Shown: positions 49,758 to 58,107 of the stretch, in pieces
Position numbering within the stretch: the first letter of the stretch is position 1
Layout of the letters: every line of letters starts with the position of its first letter
Source: Hephaestia caeni
Lineage (GTDB): Bacteria; Pseudomonadota; Alphaproteobacteria; Sphingomonadales; Sphingomonadaceae
DNA length: 64,000 bases
Direction: 5' to 3'
Assembly (NCBI RefSeq): GCF_003550065.1
Contig: NZ_QXDC01000003.1
Span: 186,001 to 250,000, forward strand
Made by a program: the position numbers and the translations under genes
The notes under the pieces: model-generated
Told to the model about the DNA's origin: nothing
Databases searched by the model: none
Seen by the model: the letters and a program-made list of their open reading frames with translations, nothing else

Positions 49758-49912
49758 GAAAAGCAATTGGCATTGCTCCCGGCGCGCGTATCTTGGCATC
49801 GCCCGCGCCCAAGGGCAATGGGAACGTTCACAGGAAGGTAACGGGAGATGGCGGAAACGCTCCACACCATGAGGCACGGCGCGGCTGCCCGGCCTTACGA
49901 GGAACGCCGCGC

Positions 49913-51139
49913 ATGAGCGTGCTGCCCACGCCCGGCCGCGTTCGCCTGTCAGGAACCAATCTCGAGCGGGCCGCCGATCACAATCAGCGCGTGACGCTGC
50001 ACGCGATCCGCGTCAACGGCTCGCTGACGCGGGTCGATCTGGCGGCGATCACGGGGCTGACGCCGCCGGCGATCGCCAACATCACCAAGCGGCTGCTGGG
50101 CGACGGCCTGATCGAGGAAGCCGGCCAGCGGCGCGGCGGGCGCGGCCAGCCGCCGACCAAGCTCGTCATCAAGCGCGACGCCTGCCACGCGATCGGCATC
50201 AACATCGATCGCGACCACATCACGCTGGTGCTCGTCGATTTCGCGGGGCAGACGCTCGCGCGCGTTTCGGAAGAGGTCGATTTCGCGCTGCCGGGCCATG
50301 TCCGCGATCTCTATCGCCGTTCGGTGCGTGGGATGCTCGACGATGCCGGGGTCAAGCGCGCGAGCCTCGTCGGGCTGGGGGTCGCGGTTCCCGACGATCT
50401 CGGGCTGGTCGACCTGCCCGGCCGCCCCGCCACCTATGCCGAATGGGACGCCATCGACATGGCCGAATTGTTCGAGGAGCCGTTCGACCTGCCCGTCTTC
50501 GTCGAGAACGACGCCGCGGCGGCTGCGATGGGCGAGATGCAGCTCGGGCTCGGCCAGAAGCTGTCGAGCTTCTTCTACATCCTGATCTCGTCGGGGCTGG
50601 GCGGCGGGATCGTCGTCGACGGCGCCTATTTCCGGGGCGCCGACGGGCGTTCGGGCGAGCTGGGCTTCCTGCGCGCGCCGACCGAGGACGGCGGCATCCA
50701 GCAGGTGCAGAAGCTCGTGTCGCTGTCGGGCCTCGCCAAGCACCTCGCCGCCGATGGGCTGACGCTTGCCGACGCGCTTGCGGCCGACCGGTCGGCGCGC
50801 GCCGAGACGAGCATCCAGACCTGGATCGATCGCGTGGCGCAGCGGCTCTACGTCCCGCTCGAGGCGATCAACTGCCTCGTCAACCCGGGCATGGTGCTGA
50901 TCGGCGGGCGGCTGCCCAAGGATCTGGTCGAGCGGCTCGCCACCGCCGCGCAGGCGCGGCTCAAGGAGCGCGGCGACAATATTCCGGTGATCGCACCGGT
51001 CGCGCGCGCCGCACTATCCGAAGATGCACCCGCGGTGGGCGCCGCGATCCTGCCGTTCAGCCATTTCCTGCTGCCTAAGCCGGGCGCGCTCTGGAAAGCG
51101 CCCGCCGACACCACCCGCCGCACCGCCAGGCACGCCTGA
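49913..51139 (+). CDS. ROK-family transcriptional regulator (NagC/Mlc/XylR type)
   Basis: A 408-aa repressor. The N-terminal winged HTH is LHAIRVNGSLTRVDLAAITG...PPAIANITKRLLGDGLIEE (~27-70); the ROK sugar-kinase-like domain follows with VENDAAAAAMGEMQLGLG and SSGLGGGIVVDGAYFRGADG. The zinc-binding CxCGxxGCxE motif of many ROK proteins is missing; the corresponding region reads GELGFLRAPTEDGGI. The start ATG 49913 has GAGGAA eight bases before. It is read away from the GH3 gene and towards a FucP-type carrier 10 nt downstream, and probably regulates both. The effector is unknown. Confidence 0.88.
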   Translation: MSVLPTPGRVRLSGTNLERAADHNQRVTLHAIRVNGSLTRVDLAAITGLTPPAIANITKRLLGDGLIEEAGQRRGGRGQPPTKLVIKRDACHAIGINIDRDHITLVLVDFAGQTLARVSEEVDFALPGHVRDLYRRSVRGMLDDAGVKRASLVGLGVAVPDDLGLVDLPGRPATYAEWDAIDMAELFEEPFDLPVFVENDAAAAAMGEMQLGLGQKLSSFFYILISSGLGGGIVVDGAYFRGADGRSGELGFLRAPTEDGGIQQVQKLVSLSGLAKHLAADGLTLADALAADRSARAETSIQTWIDRVAQRLYVPLEAINCLVNPGMVLIGGRLPKDLVERLATAAQARLKERGDNIPVIAPVARAALSEDAPAVGAAILPFSHFLLPKPGALWKAPADTTRRTARHA

Positions 51140-51149
51140 CCGGGGATCG

Positions 51150-52463
51150 ATGACAGACGCCAATTCAGTGGAGAGCCGCATGCCCACCCACAACAAGGCC
51201 ACCGGCGCGTTCGCCTCGGTCACCACATTGTTCTTCGTCTGGGGGTTCATCACCTCGCTGGTCGATCCATTGGTCGCGGCGGTGAAGGGCATTTTCAACC
51301 TGTCGAACGTCGAGGCGCAGCTCAGTGCGTTCGCCTTTTTCATCGCTTATGGCATCATCTCGATCCCGGCAGCGATCCTGGTGTCGCGACTGCGCGCGGT
51401 GCCCTCGATCGTGCTGGCGATCGCGATGATGATCGCGGGCTGCTTCGTCATCCTCGCCGGCACCAACCTCGACACCTATCCCGGCGTGCTGCTCGGCCTG
51501 TTCGTGATCGCCAGCGGGATCACCATCCTGCAAGTCGCCGCGAACCCGCTCGCCGCCGCGCTCGGCGTGCCCGAACGCAGCCATTTCCGCCTCACCTTGA
51601 GCCAGGCGTTCAACTCGCTCGGCACCGTGCTAGGCCCGCTGCTGGGTGCGAACCTGCTGCTCAAGGGCGTCGAGGTGAAGCCCGGCGAGGTGATCGACGC
51701 GACCGCGCGATCGAATGCGCTCGGCGCGATCGACCTGAGCTTCGTGATCATCGCCGTGCTGCTCGCGTTCCTCGCCGGCTTCATCTGGTGGTCGCGCCGG
51801 CGCATCACCGATGCCGCCCCGCCCGCCCCCGCGGCACACGGTTTCGGGCAGACGCTTGCCGAGGTCGCCTCGTCGCGCTGGGCGCTGATCGGCGGGCTCG
51901 CGATCTTCCTCTATGTCGGCGCCGAGGTGGCGATCGGCACGCAGATGGCGTTGTTCCTCAACAGCGAATCGATCTGGGATATCCCGCTCCAGCACGCGGG
52001 CTATTATGTCAGCCTCTACTGGCTCGGCGCGATGATCGGCCGGTTCGTCGGCTCGGCATTGCTGACCCGGATGAAGGCACACCGGCTGCTCGCGGTCAAC
52101 ACCGCGATCGCGGCGGCGCTGTGCCTGTTCGTGGTGCTGACGCGCGGCGTGCCGGCGGGTTATGCGGCGCTGTCGATCGGGTTGTTCAATTCGATCATGT
52201 TCCCGGTGATCTTCACGCTGACGCTCGAGCGTTCGTCGGCGAGCACCGACGCGACCTCCGGCTTCTTGTGCATGTCGATCATCGGCGGCGCGATCATCCC
52301 GCTGATCGTCGGCAAGATCGCGGACATGAGCGGCTATTCGACCGGGCTCGCCGTGCCGATGCTCTGTTACGTCGTGCTCTGCGCGATCGCGATCGCCGCC
52401 GGCCGCGCGCGGACGCACGCCGCGGGCGTCGACGGCGACGAGGAATTCGTGAGCCCGCATTGA
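51150..52463 (+). CDS. MFS sugar transporter, FucP/GluP (glucose/galactose) type
   Basis: A 12-segment H+-coupled carrier, ~437 aa. The FucP-type landmarks are TLFFVWGFITSLVDPLVAAVK in TM1, LQVAANPLAAALG (~127-139) and LTLSQAFNSLGTVLGPLLGA (~146-165), with LFNSIMFPVIFTL and SGFLCMSIIGGAIIPL in the C-terminal half. It starts 10 nt after the ROK stop; ATG 51180 with GGAG four bases before is an alternative. It likely brings in the glucose freed by the GH3 enzyme; cargo inferred. Confidence 0.88.
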   Translation: MTDANSVESRMPTHNKATGAFASVTTLFFVWGFITSLVDPLVAAVKGIFNLSNVEAQLSAFAFFIAYGIISIPAAILVSRLRAVPSIVLAIAMMIAGCFVILAGTNLDTYPGVLLGLFVIASGITILQVAANPLAAALGVPERSHFRLTLSQAFNSLGTVLGPLLGANLLLKGVEVKPGEVIDATARSNALGAIDLSFVIIAVLLAFLAGFIWWSRRRITDAAPPAPAAHGFGQTLAEVASSRWALIGGLAIFLYVGAEVAIGTQMALFLNSESIWDIPLQHAGYYVSLYWLGAMIGRFVGSALLTRMKAHRLLAVNTAIAAALCLFVVLTRGVPAGYAALSIGLFNSIMFPVIFTLTLERSSASTDATSGFLCMSIIGGAIIPLIVGKIADMSGYSTGLAVPMLCYVVLCAIAIAAGRARTHAAGVDGDEEFVSPH

Positions 52464-52534
52464 TCGTGGGCGCCATCGCTCCTAACCCGTTCGCCAAACG
52501 CACGGCGGAGACCGGGCGAGCGGGTCGGGAGACG

Positions 52535-54481
52535 ATGATGATGAAGCTGCTGGCGGCGCTCGCGCTGCTGCTAATGGGAGCGCCCGTCATGGCGCAGGCG
52601 TACAACCCGCGCGAGACCTTCGCACCGCTCGATCTTGGCCAGCCGGTCAACCGCTACCGATCGGCCAACGGGATGCCCGGGCCGGATTATTGGCAGAACC
52701 GCGCCGATTACGCGATCCGCGCGACGCTCGATACGCAGGCCAAGGCGATCCGCGGCACAGTGCGCATCGCCTATACCAACAACAGCCCCGACACGCTCGA
52801 CGTGCTGTGGCTGCACCTCGATCAGAATCTCTACAAGACCGATTCGAGGGGCTATATGGCCGCCGGCGGCAAGCTGCGCGGCACGACCGACGGCATGACG
52901 CTCACCTCGGCCGAGGTTGCTGTCGGCAAGGCCAGGGCAGTCGCGGTCACCCCGCTGATCAGCGACACGCGCGCGCAGCTTCGCCTTCCCACGCCGCTGG
53001 CACCAGGCGAGACGGCGATCGTCACGCTCGCCTATCATTTCACCATCCCCGGCGAGTTCGGCGGGCGCATGGCGTGGGGGAAATCGCGCGACGGCGAGAT
53101 CTACGATCTCGCGCAATGGTATCCGCGGATGGCGGTGTATGACGATCTGCGCGGCTGGGACCCCCTCCCCTATCTCGCGCAGGAATTCTATCTCGAATAC
53201 GGGGACTTCGATTACTGGCTGACGGTGCCCGCCGACATGATCGTCGCCGGATCGGGCGAATTGATGAACCCGGACGAGGTGCTGACCAAAGCGCAGGTCG
53301 CGCGGCTGGAAAAGGCGAAGGCCAGCGATGCGACGGTGATGATCCGATCGCCGCAAGAGATCACCGATCCCGCCAGCCGGCCCAAACGGGACGGCACGCT
53401 GACCTGGCATTTTCGCATGGAGAACACGCGCGACGTGGCGTGGAGCGCGTCGAGCGGCTTCGCGTGGGATGCGGCGCGGATCAATCTGCCGGGCGGCAAG
53501 ACCGCGCTCGCGATGTCGCTCTACCCGGCGGAGAGCCAGGGTGCGGATCGCTGGGGCCGCTCGACCGAATATATGAAGGACGCGGTCGAGCGCTTTTCGG
53601 CCAAATGGTACCCCTATCCCTGGCCCGCCGCGATCAACATCGCGGGGCCGGCGACGGGGATGGAATATCCCGGCATCGTGTTCGACGGCATCGACGATGC
53701 GGGCAAGGAACTGTTCTGGATCAGCGCGCACGAAATCGGGCATTCGTGGTTCCCGATGATCGTCGGCTTCGACGAGCGCCGCCACGCCTGGATGGACGAG
53801 GGCTTCAACACCTTCATCGACGTCTACGAATCGGACGAGTTCAACAATGGCGAATACGCCCCCAAGCGTGACGGCGAATATGCGCCGGGCGGCGGCAATC
53901 CGGTCGACGAGATATTGCCGATCCTCGCCGACAAGGACGCTCCGCCGATCCTGAGCCGCAGCGACACGATCGTCGAGAAGTGGCGCCATCCGGTGACCTA
54001 TTTCAAGTCGGCGCTGGGGCTGATCCTGCTGCGCGAGCAAATCCTGGGGCCGGAGCGGTTCGACCATGCGTTCCGGCGCTTCACGGCCGCCTGGGCATTC
54101 AAACACCCCAAGCCCGCCGACTTCTTCCGCGCGATGGAGAATGATGCGGGCGAGGATCTGAGCTGGTGGTGGCGCGGCTGGTATTTTGAGAACTGGCAGA
54201 TGGATCTCGCCGCCACGAAGATCGCCTATGTCGACGGCGATCCCAAGAACGGCGCGCTGGTGACGGTTGAGGCGCGCGACAAGCTCGTCATGCCGGTGAC
54301 GCTGCGCGTGGTCTTCGCCGACGGCAGCAGGAAGGACGTGCGGCTTCCCGCCGAGACATGGATCCGGCAGGCGGCGACCGCGGTGCCGGTGGGGGGCGCG
54401 TCGAAGGTGGTGTCGGCGACGCTCGATCCCGACCACAAGCTGCCCGACAAGGATCGGAGCAACAACGCGGTTACGGGCTAG
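52535..54481 (+). CDS. M1-family zinc metallopeptidase, exported
   Basis: Gluzincin aminopeptidase-like protein of 648 aa with signal peptide MKLLAALALLLMGAPVMA. The zinc site is HEIGHSWF (H399, E400, H403) with the third ligand E422 in WMDEGFNTF, the exact HExxH-18-E spacing. The aminopeptidase GAMEN-like exopeptidase motif reads GMEYPG (~385), as in distant bacterial M1 members. Three consecutive ATGs (52535, 52538, 52541) leave the start slightly open. It lies 71 nt after the MFS gene; a role in the sugar locus is not evident, and peptide scavenging is the likely job. Confidence 0.9.
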   Translation: MMMKLLAALALLLMGAPVMAQAYNPRETFAPLDLGQPVNRYRSANGMPGPDYWQNRADYAIRATLDTQAKAIRGTVRIAYTNNSPDTLDVLWLHLDQNLYKTDSRGYMAAGGKLRGTTDGMTLTSAEVAVGKARAVAVTPLISDTRAQLRLPTPLAPGETAIVTLAYHFTIPGEFGGRMAWGKSRDGEIYDLAQWYPRMAVYDDLRGWDPLPYLAQEFYLEYGDFDYWLTVPADMIVAGSGELMNPDEVLTKAQVARLEKAKASDATVMIRSPQEITDPASRPKRDGTLTWHFRMENTRDVAWSASSGFAWDAARINLPGGKTALAMSLYPAESQGADRWGRSTEYMKDAVERFSAKWYPYPWPAAINIAGPATGMEYPGIVFDGIDDAGKELFWISAHEIGHSWFPMIVGFDERRHAWMDEGFNTFIDVYESDEFNNGEYAPKRDGEYAPGGGNPVDEILPILADKDAPPILSRSDTIVEKWRHPVTYFKSALGLILLREQILGPERFDHAFRRFTAAWAFKHPKPADFFRAMENDAGEDLSWWWRGWYFENWQMDLAATKIAYVDGDPKNGALVTVEARDKLVMPVTLRVVFADGSRKDVRLPAETWIRQAATAVPVGGASKVVSATLDPDHKLPDKDRSNNAVTG

Positions 54482-54530
54482 CTGGTGGCAGAGCTCCTGC
54501 GACAGCAGGATCTTTGCCAAGCCCTCGTCC

Positions 54531-54622
54531 GTCATTCCCGCGAAGGCGGGGATCCAGACTGGCTAACCTTCGAGGCGATGGCCGACGTTTCAATTCTGGA
54601 TTCCCGCCTTCGCGGGAATGAC
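54531..54622. repeat. REP-like inverted pair between M1 peptidase and dnaE2
   Basis: The arms 54531-54558 and 54595-54622 (starting GTCATTCCCGCGAAGGCGGG) pair with one mismatch, enclosing 36 nt. It lies between convergent genes and may help terminate both. Confidence 0.85.
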
Positions 54623-54645
54623 GAAAGGCAGAAGCGCAAGGTGCT

Positions 54646-57600
54646 TTAATGGAAATCCCGCGATTTTGGCACGATCCGCACGTTGCGGGGGTGGCGCGAC
54701 AGCGCGTCGGGCCCGACCGGCGCGACATCGGCTTCCGACAGATGATCGAGCAGATCGGTGCGGTCGACGATGCGGCTCGCCATCAGGTGGACGACGCCTT
54801 CGCGGCTGCGCTGGATGCGGCCTTCGACGAGCATCAGGCGCGAAGCCATCACCGCGCGGCGCCACATCTCGAACTGGCGCGCCCAGAGCACGATGTTGGT
54901 GATGCCCGTCTCGTCCTCGATCGTGATGAAGATCGCATTGCCCTTGCCCGGTCGCTGGCGGATGAGGACGATGCCCGCGGTGCGGACGAACGCGTCGTTC
55001 CTTGCATTATCGGTTTCGGCGCAGCTCAACACCCCTTCGGCGGCGAGCGTGGCGCGCAGGAAGGCCATCGGGTGATCCTTCAGCGACAGCCGCGTCGTCT
55101 GGTAATCGGTGACGACGTGTTCGGCCGTCGACATGGCCGGCAGCGCGACGTCGGGCTCCGCGCCCAGTTCGCGCGCAGCGGCCGCGGCGAACAGCGGCAA
55201 TTCGGCAGCGGGCGTGCGGCGGACCTCCCACAACGCGGCACGGCGATCGAGCCCCAATGAACGGAACGCATCGGCATCGGCGAGGAGGCGCAGCGCGCGC
55301 TGGGGGAGCGCCGCGCGGCGGGCGAGGTCTTCGATGCTGGCGAAGGCGCGAGCGCCCCGCGCCGCAGCGATGGCGATTGCCCAATCCTCGCGGAAACCGT
55401 CGATCTGGCGGAGTCCGAGGCGTAACGCGGGGCCGTCACCTCGGACTTGTTCCGGGGTCCAACGTGCCTCAAGCGCTGACGCTCGTGCAGGGTTGGATGC
55501 TGGAACAAGTCCGGCATGACGGGAGGATTCCAACCCATTGTCCCACCCGCTCGCGTTGACGTCGATCGCGCGCACCTCGACGCCGCCCTTCTCGCGCGCG
55601 TCGCGGACGATCTGGGCGGGGGCGTAGAAGCCCATCGGCTGCGAATTGAGCAAGGCGGCGGCGAACACCGCGGGCTGATGGCATTTGAGCCACGCCGAGA
55701 CATAGACCAGCCGCGCGAACGACAATGCGTGGCTTTCGGGAAAGCCGTAGCTGCCGAAACCTTCGATCTGCTTGAAACAGCGTTCGGCGAAATCCTGGCC
55801 GTAGCCGCGCCGCATCATGCCGCCGACCATCTTCTCGCGGAACTGGTCGATCGTGCCGACATTGCGGAACGTGGCCATCGCGCGGCGGAGCTGGTTGGCC
55901 TCGGACGACGTGAAACCGGCAGCGACGATCGCGAGCTTCATCGCCTGCTCCTGGAACAGCGGCACGCCGTAAGTTGCACCAAGCAGGCTGCGCAGTTCGT
56001 TCGGATCATGGGGTAGCGCGGGTGAGGGATAATCGACTTTCTCGACGCCGCTCCGCCGCCGGAGATAGGGATGCACCATGTCGCCTTCGATCGGCCCCGG
56101 GCGCACGATGGCCACCTGGATCGTCAGATCGTACAATGTCCGAGGCTTGAGCCGCGGCAGCATGTTGATCTGCGCGCGGCTTTCGACCTGGAACACGCCG
56201 ATGCTGTCGCCCTTGCACAGCATGTCGTAGACGGCCTCGTCGCCGGCCTCGAGATCGACCTCGAGATTGTGATCGCCGAGCCCGTGCGCGCGCATCAGAT
56301 CGAAGCTCTTGCGGATGCACGTCAGCATGCCGAGCGCGAGCACGTCGACCTTCATCAGGCCCAGCGTATCGATATCGTCCTTGTCCCATTCGATGAAGCT
56401 GCGGTCGTCCATCGCGGCGTGGTGGATCGGCACCGTCTCGTCGAGCCGATCCTGCGTCAGCACGAAACCGCCAACATGCTGCGACAAATGGCGGGGGAAT
56501 TGCAGCAGCTCGCCGACCAACCAGCGCAGCCGCGCAATCGCCGGATCGGCAAGATCGAGGCCGTTCTCGGCAAAACGGCGTTCCTCGACGGCGTGCTCGT
56601 AGCTGCCCCAGGCGGTGCTCGCGAGCTGGGCCGTCACATCTTCCGAAAAGCCGAGTACCTTGCCGACCTCGCGCACCGCGCTCTTGGGGCGATAATGAAT
56701 GACGGTTGCCGTGACCCCCGCGCGGTGGCGACCATAGCGCTTATAGACATATTGCATCACCTCCTCGCGCCGCTCGTGCTCGAAATCGACGTCGATATCG
56801 GGGGGCTCGTTGCGGTCGCTCGACATGAAGCGCGAGAAGAGCAGATCGTGCTTAATCGGATCGATCGACGTGACGCCGAGCAGGAAGCAGACGATCGAAT
56901 TCGCCGCCGAACCGCGGCCCTGGCACAGGATCGGCGGCTCCTGCGACCGGGCGAACTTCACGAGATCATGGACGGTGAGAAAATAATAAGCGTAGCCACG
57001 ATTGCGGATCAGATCGAACTCTTCGGTCAGGGAGGACTGGATTTTCTCGGGCAGGTCGTCGCCGTAGCGCGCGTGCGCGGCCTCGATGACGAGATGTTCG
57101 AGCCAGTCCTGCGGCGCCCAGCCGTCGGGCACCGGTTCGTGCGGATATTCGTAGTTGAGCTGATCGAGCGTGAAGTCGATACGCGAGGCGAAACAGGTCG
57201 TCTCCTCGATCGCCTCGGGGAAGCGTCGGAACAACCGCATCATTTCGGCGGGCTGCTTCAGGTGGCGCTCGGCATTGATTTCGAGCCGACGGCCCGCTTC
57301 GGCAATGGTAGTGCCTTCGCGGATGCAGGTGAGCACATCGTGCAAGGGACGCTGTTCGGGCGTCGCATAGAGCGCATCGCCGACCGCGATCATCGGCACG
57401 CGGGTGCTCCGCGCAAGCGATGCCAATCGTGCCAGGCGTCGCTGATCGTCACCGCGATGATGCATTGCCGCACCGAGCCACACTCGTCCCGGTGCCTTGG
57501 CCGAGAGCCGGGCCAGCAGCTCGGAAAGATCGCGCGGCAGCGCTTCGACGAGGCGGAGATGCGTCGTTTCCGGCGCGACCGCCGCACTATCGTATGGAAC

Positions 57601-58107
57601 CGGCTTTCGATGCGGCGTCTGATCCGTCGCCGTGGAGTGCGGCAGCACGATCAGCAGCAGATCGTCGAGATGCGCGAGAAGATTGTCGAGCTCGAGGATG
57701 CAATCGCCCTTCACCGCCTGAAGATTGCCCGCGGTGAGCAGCCGGGTGAGCCGCCCCCAGCCGCGGCGGGTCATCGGATAAGCGACGATGTCGGGCGTGC
57801 CATCGGTAAAGACGAGCCGGGCGCCGACCAGCAACCGCAGATCGGTGCGGCACCCGGCCTCCTCTTCTTCGGAGAGCACGAGCGGCGCCCCTTGGGCGCG
57901 CTTCTCTTCAATCAAGGCGATCCGCGCCTTTTCGGGCGCATCGCGCAGCGCCTTGTAGGCGCGCACCACGCCGGCGACGCTGTTGCGGTCGGCGATGCCG
58001 ATCGCGGTGTAACCGAGCGCCATCGCCTCGGCGACCATGTCCGAAGGGTGCGAGGCGCCGCGCAGGAAGGAGAAATTGGTCGCGGCGACGAGTTCGGCGT
58101 AGCTCAC
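54646..58107 (-). CDS. dnaE2: Error-prone DNA polymerase III alpha subunit DnaE2
   Basis: C-family translesion polymerase of the ImuA-ImuB-DnaE2 mutasome, 1153 aa, longer than the usual ~1080-1100. The PHP domain begins YAELVAATNFSFLRGASHP; the catalytic palm has PDIDVDFEHERREEV (~433-447) and RGSAANSIVCFLLG shortly before it; the OB domain (GIVLIRQRPGKGNAIFITIE) and the terminal RNVRIVPKSRDFH are intact. The start GTG 58107 overlaps the imuB stop (GTGA). Residues ~863-891 are encoded by an inserted palindromic repeat that keeps the frame. Expressed as part of the SOS operon. Confidence 0.95.
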   Translation of the reverse strand: MSYAELVAATNFSFLRGASHPSDMVAEAMALGYTAIGIADRNSVAGVVRAYKALRDAPEKARIALIEEKRAQGAPLVLSEEEEAGCRTDLRLLVGARLVFTDGTPDIVAYPMTRRGWGRLTRLLTAGNLQAVKGDCILELDNLLAHLDDLLLIVLPHSTATDQTPHRKPVPYDSAAVAPETTHLRLVEALPRDLSELLARLSAKAPGRVWLGAAMHHRGDDQRRLARLASLARSTRVPMIAVGDALYATPEQRPLHDVLTCIREGTTIAEAGRRLEINAERHLKQPAEMMRLFRRFPEAIEETTCFASRIDFTLDQLNYEYPHEPVPDGWAPQDWLEHLVIEAAHARYGDDLPEKIQSSLTEEFDLIRNRGYAYYFLTVHDLVKFARSQEPPILCQGRGSAANSIVCFLLGVTSIDPIKHDLLFSRFMSSDRNEPPDIDVDFEHERREEVMQYVYKRYGRHRAGVTATVIHYRPKSAVREVGKVLGFSEDVTAQLASTAWGSYEHAVEERRFAENGLDLADPAIARLRWLVGELLQFPRHLSQHVGGFVLTQDRLDETVPIHHAAMDDRSFIEWDKDDIDTLGLMKVDVLALGMLTCIRKSFDLMRAHGLGDHNLEVDLEAGDEAVYDMLCKGDSIGVFQVESRAQINMLPRLKPRTLYDLTIQVAIVRPGPIEGDMVHPYLRRRSGVEKVDYPSPALPHDPNELRSLLGATYGVPLFQEQAMKLAIVAAGFTSSEANQLRRAMATFRNVGTIDQFREKMVGGMMRRGYGQDFAERCFKQIEGFGSYGFPESHALSFARLVYVSAWLKCHQPAVFAAALLNSQPMGFYAPAQIVRDAREKGGVEVRAIDVNASGWDNGLESSRHAGLVPASNPARASALEARWTPEQVRGDGPALRLGLRQIDGFREDWAIAIAAARGARAFASIEDLARRAALPQRALRLLADADAFRSLGLDRRAALWEVRRTPAAELPLFAAAAARELGAEPDVALPAMSTAEHVVTDYQTTRLSLKDHPMAFLRATLAAEGVLSCAETDNARNDAFVRTAGIVLIRQRPGKGNAIFITIEDETGITNIVLWARQFEMWRRAVMASRLMLVEGRIQRSREGVVHLMASRIVDRTDLLDHLSEADVAPVGPDALSRHPRNVRIVPKSRDFH
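55435..55520. repeat. REP-like palindrome inside the dnaE2 reading frame
   Basis: GTCACCTCGGACTTGTTCCG... (55435-55464) and its near complement (55491-55520) form a repeat of the same class as 29246-29339. It adds about 30 residues (LESSRHAGLVPASNPARASA onwards) between VDVNASGWDN and RLGLRQIDGF without a frameshift. Confidence 0.8.
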
